DNA from: Euphorbia lathyris
Taxonomy: Eukaryota > Streptophyta > Magnoliopsida > Malpighiales > Euphorbiaceae
DNA length: 64,000 nucleotides
Reading direction: 5' to 3'
Assembly: GCF_963576675.1 (NCBI RefSeq)
Contig: NC_088911.1
Span: 29,682,501 to 29,746,500, forward strand
The notes beneath the pieces are model-generated. The model searched no databases, was not told the origin of the DNA, and saw only the letters and a list, made by a program, of their open reading frames with translations. The first letter of the stretch is position 1. Every line of letters starts with the position of its first letter. A program made the position numbers and the translations under genes. Positions 57,833 to 64,000 of the stretch are shown here, piece after piece.

Positions 57833-57995
57833 ATGGCAGCGACCGTTTATGCGGCGGCAGCAACCTCTTCCATGGCGGCAACCGCTTCCGCCTTTATTCC
57901 ACCTGCCAACAGAACCATCCGCTGCTCTTCCTCTTCCTTGCCGTACCTTCCACCTTGCTCCACATCTTTCAGCTCTTCCATCAAACAATTCTCAG
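57833..57995 (+). CDS. Orphan first exon with a plastid transit peptide-like N-terminus
   Basis: ATG 57833 opens 54 codons rich in Ala, Ser, Thr and Pro with few acidic residues (MAATVYAAAATSSMAATAS, then SSSSLPYLPPCSTSFSSSI), a composition typical of chloroplast transit peptides. The exon ends at a good donor, CAG/GTACTT (57995/57996), phase 1. No continuing exon is found: from about 58350 the sequence is a copy of element C. Upstream, 57630-57660 contains accaatgag and ccacgtgtc, a CCAAT-like and a G-box-like site, that could be its promoter. The parent protein is not recognised. It may be a gene cut by the block duplication, or a gene with a very long first intron ending outside the window. 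Confidence 0.55.
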
Positions 57996-58094
57996 GTACT
58001 TTCTCTTCTCTTTCTTTCTCAACAATGTTGAATTTATGCGACACTAATTCTACTCGTCAATTAGAATAATAATTAATTGAGCAGAAATTGATTG

Positions 58095-58260
58095 TTACTA
58101 TAAATTTATTATTATTATTATTTATTATAATTATAATTATTTATTATTGTTATTATTTTTATATATATAAAAGTGCATACATCATTTTATAGATACGAAA
58201 ACATCAAATACAATAAAAAAAAATAAAAAATAAAAAATAAAAAATAAAACCTTAAATAAG
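58095..58260. repeat. Microsatellites (tta)n and (aaaat)n
   Basis: ttattattattatt variants at about 58105-58160 and five to six ataaaa units at 58215-58250, in the intron-like stretch after the orphan exon. Confidence 0.8.
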
Positions 58261-58866
58261 TACGGCAGAATCCATAAAGGTAAAAAAAAAGTGACTACAA
58301 AAAACAAAATAAACCATTAAAATACAGATAAAACAAATAGTAGATGAAAGAGCCTATATGGCCCAAACGAGCGTGCCACACCATTACATTGTCTGTTTGG
58401 CTTGTCTTCTTCTTCTATGCTTCTCCTATTGACATAACAAAGAAAGAGCCTTTCTTTTCACCAAAGGAAACAACATCAGCTCCAATATTTTTAATATTTT
58501 CAAGATTTTCCACACCATTTGGGCCAAATAAAACATGATATACATCATTCAATCAAATATTTGCATTATCAGCACCAATCTTCACAATACCTTCTTAGAC
58601 CACTGAATGTGTTGAGTTCTCAGCTATAACAACAACTCTTTCTCCATTAGGTTGATGCAACTTAGAGAACAGTGAATCATTTCCAGTTACGTGATGTGAG
58701 CAACCAGAATCGATGATCCAATCGGTATTATTTGCTACAATTTCACTTAATTTTTTAGCACTATTCTCTCTCCCTTCAATTACTTCAATGAAGCACTGCT
58801 CACAATTGGGTTGGTCATCTTCTTCTTCATCACAAGTGTGCTTTAGAGAGCTTCAAGAGAACATTT

Positions 58867-59071
58867 TGTAGTAATTAACAATTAAGAGTTTGGAACCAAC
58901 ACTAAACTTCTATTGAACTTCAGGAAATTTATACAGAATTACAAACATCAGTTACAACTGACGTCCAGAACTTCTCCTGAACATAAGCAATAACTGAATA
59001 ACTTCTCCCAAATTCAAATAATTAAATGAAACATTATCTGCTAATAAATTAACTAAGGCATATTTCCAACA
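58867..59071 (-). repeat. 3' LTR of the gag-only element
   Basis: 205 bp; differs from the other LTR at only about four positions by eye (gtttgg/gttcgg, tcagg/tcaag, gacgtcc/gacttcc, atctgc/atgtgc). Confidence 0.93.
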
Positions 59072-59238
59072 AACTCCTCCTTGCCTTAGTATTTACAAAC
59101 ACCCAACTTGTTTCAAAGTTTGTTTTGATGATGTACTTTCCAATCACCATTCTAAAATTGGAGCACTTCTCTCCAAATGCTTCATATTGATGTACTTTCC
59201 CATCAATTTGCTTCATATTGGTGCACATCTTACCAATT

Positions 59239-60117
59239 TCAAAACAATGTTTCTTCTTCTTCGGCAACATGTGTCAACTTGACACTTTCTTCAGACTTGG
59301 TTCTACAATTCTTTTGAATATGTCCAAGCCTTTTGCACTTGTAACACTGAGGCTTCCCTTTGTACCAGCAATCGTCTTCATGGTGACCGGACTTGCTACA
59401 GATAGCACATTTGGACTGAGCTTTTCCTTTTGAAGATGAACCCTTTGCCATATAAGTACCTTCAACTACTTGTTGGGTTCCTTGTTTTCTAAAACTTCTT
59501 CTTTGCTCTTGTGCATGTAGAGCATTGATTAATTCAGACTAGGAAATTTGACTCATATCTCTGGAATCTTCCAGAGATGAAATTTTTGCCTCAAATCTTT
59601 CAGGCAAACTTACAAGCACCTTCTCTACAATCCGGCTATCGGGCAGATCTTCTCCCATCAATCGGATTTTATTTATCACCGTCATTAGTTTATCAGAAAA
59701 CTCTTGTAGAGTCTCCTTTTCTTCCATTCTCAAAATCTCGAAATCTCTTTTAAGATTTAACAATTGCATTCTTCTTGTTCTATCATTGCCATGATAGAGA
59801 CCCTTCAAAGTATCCCAAGCTTGCTTAGCAGTTTCACAGCCCATAATTCTTGGAAAAATGGACTCAGCAACACCGGCATGGATTTGAGACAAGGCTCTTG
59901 GACCTTTCGTTTCTTCATCTTCATGAGCTCGAATTTGATTAAGTGTCGGATTATTTCCAAGAGGTTGTATTTCCCTCTCTGTTTCAACCCACTGCCATAA
60001 GCCAGTACCTTTCAAGTGGGTTTTCATTTTGATTGCCCAAACTTGATAATTTTCTCCATCAAAGATTGGAGGTGAAAGATTTGATGGATTATTTGTTACC
60101 ATCTTTCTTCCTCTCAC
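59239..60117 (-). pseudogene. gag: Gag of the gag-only element, one stop
   Basis: 292 coding codons in one frame plus a single TAG at 59539-59541. Residues from MRGRKMVTNN include the copia gag domain (FDGENYQVWAIKMKTHLKGT, AKQAWDTLKGLYHGND, LKRDFEILRMEEKETLQEF, KVLVSLPERFEAKI). After the stop, two CCHC knuckles occur: CAICSKSGHHEDDC and CYKCKRLGHIQKNC. The frame ends at 59239 (EEEETLF). If the stop were read through, gag would be complete. Role: particle assembly and RNA packaging, with enzymes from an autonomous copia element, by inference. Confidence 0.9.
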
Positions 60118-60155
60118 TCACAAGTCCCTCAAGAAAATTTGCTCTGATACCAATT

Positions 60156-60360
60156 TGTAGTAATTAACAATTAAGAGTTCGGAACCAACACTAAACTTCT
60201 ATTGAACTTCAAGAAATTTATACAGAATTACAAACATCAGTTACAACTGACTTCCAGAACTTCTCCTGAACATAAGCAATAACTGAATAACTTCTCCCAA
60301 ATTCAAATAATTAAATGAAACATTATGTGCTAATAAATTAACTAAGGCATATTTCCAACA
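60156..60360 (-). repeat. 5' LTR of the gag-only element
   Basis: 205 bp, tgtagtaattaac to atttccaaca on the plus strand, four bases from the primer-site complement. Confidence 0.93.
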
Positions 60361-60368
60361 CATTTTTC

Positions 60369-61109
60369 TCAATATGCCCAAGCTTTCCCACACCTGTAAT
60401 ACTTAAAAGGTTTGTTACTTTGTGGGCTGTATTCATTTCCGTTCTTCTCATTTGTGCCGCCTTCCGAGAACTTCTCCTTTGTAAAAAGAACATCGTCATG
60501 TTCTGGATGGAAATTCTTAGCCATTTGTTTAGCTAAGGCCTCCTGGTTAGAGAGTAAGCGCTCTAATTCTTCAACCAATGGTTGTTTCTCCCATCCTTGA
60601 ATGGATGTAACAAATGGCGTGTATTCCTTCTTTAAGCCTCGAACGAGAAATCGTTGCAGCCGAGCATCACTAATTTTTTCTTCAGCATCTAGCTTTGAAA
60701 TTTCAGCACATATATTTTTGAGACGAAGGACATATTCTGAAATTCACATACCTTCCTACTTCAACATAGCCAATTCATTTTCTAAGAACTGTAATTTTGC
60801 TGTATTTTTCTTAGAAAATATTCTCTCAAGAATATCCCAACTAACATCACGAACATGATCAATAAAGTCCATGTTGATTGATGTTCGTAGAGAAAATAAT
60901 GTCTTACCGCATTTGATCTTCCACTTCCTCCGTAGCTCAGCATTCTCAGGAGTGTCAGCTGGAATTCTATCAGCACCTGAAACAAGATCCCAGAGATCTT
61001 GACTTTAGAGAAATGTCTCCATACACATTCTCCAATACTTATAGTTTGTTCCTACAAGTTTCTTCATGCCATTTTGCGTATTAGAATTGCTTCCTCCAAA
61101 ATTTTCCAT
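60369..61109 (-). pseudogene. gag: Gag of the second element C copy
   Basis: Starts at the ATG complementary to 61107-61109. Diverged copia gag with stops; the C-terminal part 60578-60369 reads MVEELERLLSNQEALAKQM and runs into a knuckle remnant (YYRCGKAWAY). It is less damaged there than the first copy. Confidence 0.75.
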
Positions 61110-61525
61110 TTTGAGATTCAAACTTCTCCAACAAGATGAACTTGATAAACAAAAAGAATGAACAAAAGAGAGAACCTCACTGAGGCTCTAATACCATATA
61201 ACAAAAAGAGATGAAAGTGAAAAAAAATTTCTTATTATTATTCAAACGTTAAAAAGACTACAAGATGCTGCTCAAATTTATAGAAAAGAATAAAACACAA
61301 TACTCCTAAAAATACTCAATTACTTAACATAATAATCTACGTAAAAAAACTACAGAGATATTTAAATAGACTTATTCAAATCTAAGCCAAAGAAATAGCA
61401 TCTAACAAATTAGATAAATTAAAACTGAAGATGAGAACTCGAAAAAAGACTGGCGTTTGTCGGCACATAGCTTCTGGGTTTGTTGGCACGTAGCTCCTAG
61501 GTTAATAGGCTCATTTCGGCTTTGA

Positions 61526-64000
61526 ATGGTTGATGATGAGGCCTCACTTTCACTACATCATAATACTCTAAGAACATGCTTATGTTATCTTTTGTTTGTA
61601 CTCTGTCCTCTTCTTCTCGTAGTAATGATGACGACGATGATGGTGATGATTGTAATATGTGGATTAAGTGACTCCAAGTGTGAATTTGAGGGAATTTTCA
61701 ACTTCGGCGACTCTAATTCCGACACAGGTGGGTTTTGGGCAGCGTTTCCGGCACAATCTGCTCCTTTTGGCATGACTTACTTCAACAAACCTACTGGCCG
61801 GGCTACCGATGGACGACTCGTTCTTGATTTCTTAGGTGATTATGTCCTCTCCTCACTCATCTTTTTTTTTATTTGGTATTAATTTTAATTCAAACTGTTA
61901 TTTTTTACAAATTCATTCACTTGAATTAATCTTTATAATATGATGTCATACCGAACTGAACTACTGTCCTTTTAGTAATCAATCAACCTAAACTTTATTT
62001 ATTTGGAATAAATTCTCAAATCATTTGAATTTTGATCACTTAGAAACACATATGATAAAGTTGAAATTTACTCCAAATTCAAAAGTATAAATATGTAAAA
62101 AATGGTAAAACTTAATCGTTAGTTTCCAACTTATAGAAATTTTGAATTTAAATAACATTACATGTGGAAATTTGAGTCTAAATAATATAACCTAGAGCGT
62201 TGTAAATGAGCCGAATCGTTCATGAGTTGTTTGGTATTCGACTCGATAAAAGTTCAATATTCAGTATGATATAAATGAGCCGAGCTTGAGCATGGTGAAA
62301 CCTTGTTCGAAAGTTCGCGAGCATGTTCGGTTATAAGTTCAAGAACAAACTTGATTGTAATGTTTATAAACACACTTATATAGCAAACTTCATTCCATTA
62401 TTATTTTAATAATAATACTTTTTATAAAGGGGAAAATTGAAAACAACATAATTTTATAGGTTTCAAACCTATATAGTTTTATATTAAAGAAAAATCAAAG
62501 GAACATAACTAATAAGTTGTTCGCAAGTCGCAAGTGAAGTTCATGGACATAATTAATGAGTTGCTCGCATGTAAAACTCGTGAACAAGCTCACAAGCAAC
62601 TCACAAACAAAAAGTTGAGTTCAAACTCGTCAATTTTTTGATGAACAGTGCAAGAGCAAGACGAAGCTCAGCTCAACTCTATTTCAGCCCTACTTGGGGC
62701 CATATTTTCATTCTTGGGGGTATTGGTTGCATCCTCATCAGATGATAGGCTGGGCATTTTTCATCCGCCCTAGTCCACACAAAATGGTGTCGTTCTAGTC
62801 TAGATAGGGACAAAAAATAATAATTAATCCAAATCCGTATGGACAGTAATATTCACATGCATCCTGATGATCAAGTTGAATTTACTCATTGACCATTAGA
62901 TTTAGACTGATTAAAATCCTAGGGTAGAGATTCAAACCATTGGTTTGCAAACGCAACATTTTATTAGTTCTTACGCTAGGAATATATTTGTATTTCCTTC
63001 AAAAAAATATTAGAAGCAAATTTAAATTAATCGTTTTTAATTTAAAATAATTTAGATTTGTGTGTGCTTTGGCAGCTCAAGCTCTGGGATTTCCATTTCT
63101 AAGTCCATACCTGCAAACAATTGGTTCTGATTACAGACATGGAGTTAACTATGCAACATTAGCATCAACTGTGCTGTTACCAAATACTTCCCTATTCGTT
63201 ACTGGCATCAGCCCATTTTCCCTTGCCATTCAAATCAATCAAATGAAGAATTTCAAAGTTAAGGTCCATGAATTTCACTCCACCAATCCAAATGGTAATA
63301 CTCTTAACACTATTCTTAAATGAACAGCCATTTTATACACTACACTACTTATATGCCTGTCTTGTTTGTTGCCCAATCATCAGGATGGGGTACTCATCTT
63401 CCTTCACCTCATATTTTTGCAAAATCAATCTACACATTTTACATTGGTCAAAATGATTTCACTTCCAATTTAGAAGCTATCGGTATAACCGGTGTCCAAA
63501 AGTATCTGCCTCAAGTAGTTGCACAAATTGCCGCTTCTATAAAAGTGAGTACTAACGTTCACTGAAAGAGGTACGAAGTACTAAGCCCCATGCGCCCCCT
63601 GGACCCGTCGCTACATTCAGTCAACATAATTGATAAAACCCAGTTCAAGATTATGTTTTTTTGTTAAGTCTGATGGATGAATTTTGCAGGAGTTATATGG
63701 GTTAGGAGGTCGTACATTTCTGGTGCTGAATCTTGCACCAGTTGGGTGTTATCCAGCATTGTTGGAAGGGCTTTCTCATAAAAGTTCAGACATAGATTCC
63801 TTTGGCTGCCTAATTTCTTACAACAAAGCAGTATTAGGCTACAATAAAATGTTGAAGCAAGCTATAATAGAAACTAGACGTTTACTTCCTCTTGCTTCCC
63901 TTATCTATGTGGATACTCATGCTGTTATGCTTCATCTCTTTCAACATCCATCTTCTCATGGTATGTAACGGGTAAATTATACTGATTGCCTCTGAATTTT
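61526..64000 (+). CDS. GDSL esterase/lipase, second tandem copy, cut by window end
   Basis: Exons 61526-61835, 63076-63294, 63384-63544 and 63690-63960; the fifth lies beyond the window. Exons 2-4 have exactly the lengths of the first copy (219, 161 and 271), and all visible splice sites are GT-AG. Block I (FNFGDSNSDTGGFWAAF) and GQND are intact. The N-terminus differs: the segment with the first copy's ATG is missing, so the start is either 61526 or one of the internal Mets at about 61624 (MMTTMM); both precede a hydrophobic run. The 5' LTR of element C also sits just upstream here. No frame damage is seen in the visible part. Confidence 0.88.

Larger units (their letters stand above)
58867..60360 (-). 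mobile_element. Gag-only LTR retrotransposon (TR-GAG type)
   Basis: 1494 bp. Two 205-bp LTRs (58867-59071 and 60156-60360; tgtagtaattaac to atttccaaca), target duplication CATTT (58862-58866 and 60361-60365), primer site for initiator-Met tRNA (complement gctctgatacca, 60141-60152) and polypurine tract (complement aactcctccttgcc from 59072). The interior of 1084 bp codes only for gag; there is no room for pol. The empty site is seen in the paralogue at 44093-44100 (gaacatttctc). Confidence 0.93.
58345..61430 (-). mobile_element. Second, partial copy of element C (5' half)
   Basis: 58355-58866 matches about 43580-44095, and 60366-61430 matches 44096-45170: integrase start, gag with a knuckle remnant (60578-60369), gag start at 61109, primer site (complement ggctctaatacca, about 61184-61196) and 5' LTR (about 61197-61425). 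The left edge is an abrupt break at about 58350, not an LTR, so this copy arose by duplication of the block and not by transposition. Confidence 0.85.

Overview
The window is nuclear DNA of a flowering plant, most likely a eudicot. It is AT-rich, has split genes with GT-AG introns, and is dominated by nested LTR retrotransposons, LINE fragments and MITEs. The species cannot be read from the sequence. Only three features look like host genes: two tandem copies of a GDSL esterase/lipase gene (45252-48013, intact; 61526 to window end, truncated by the edge) and an intronless DUF1191 membrane protein on the minus strand (50267-51178). A lone first exon of a probable plastid-targeted protein sits at 57833-57995.

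Region by region. 1-7023 is the 3' part of a Sirevirus-type Ty1/copia element (element A): decayed pol, an extra 3' ORF of the env-like kind, three polypurine tracts and a 3' LTR. 7024-9765 holds a broken coiled-coil exon and the 3' end of an RTE-type LINE. 9766-18127 is a mosaic of MITE-like elements: a Mutator-type one with a perfect 9-bp target duplication, members of an AT-rich family with 'acccctaac' ends, and two inverted arms flanking the 5' half of an L1-type LINE. 18128-38841 is a complete Sirevirus-type element (element B) with 5-bp target duplication CTTAT. Its pol gene is split by an antisense Athila-like Ty3/gypsy element (22856-31524, duplication GGGCT) that keeps gag and an ATHILA ORF-1-like gene but has no pol. 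38842-40687 holds the rest of the MITE interrupted by B, a probable Helitron 3' end and another MITE. 40688-45167 is a decayed antisense copia element (element C) lying directly upstream of the first GDSL gene. 48014-57832 carries duplicated MITE-like sequence, the DUF1191 gene, a minisatellite and a decayed DUF1985-type transposon gene. 58345-64000 is a second copy of the block 'half of element C plus GDSL gene'; its element C remnant carries a small gag-only LTR element (58867-60360, 205-bp LTRs, duplication CATTT).

Relations. The insertion order can be read: MITE first, then B, then the Athila-like element; and C in front of the ancestral GDSL gene, then block duplication, then the gag-only element in one copy. 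A and B share several non-coding features that look constrained: a TATA box about 107-109 bp before the ATG of the 3' ORF, a short hairpin near the LTR end with one changed base pair, and repeated polypurine tracts. No autonomous element in the window is intact.
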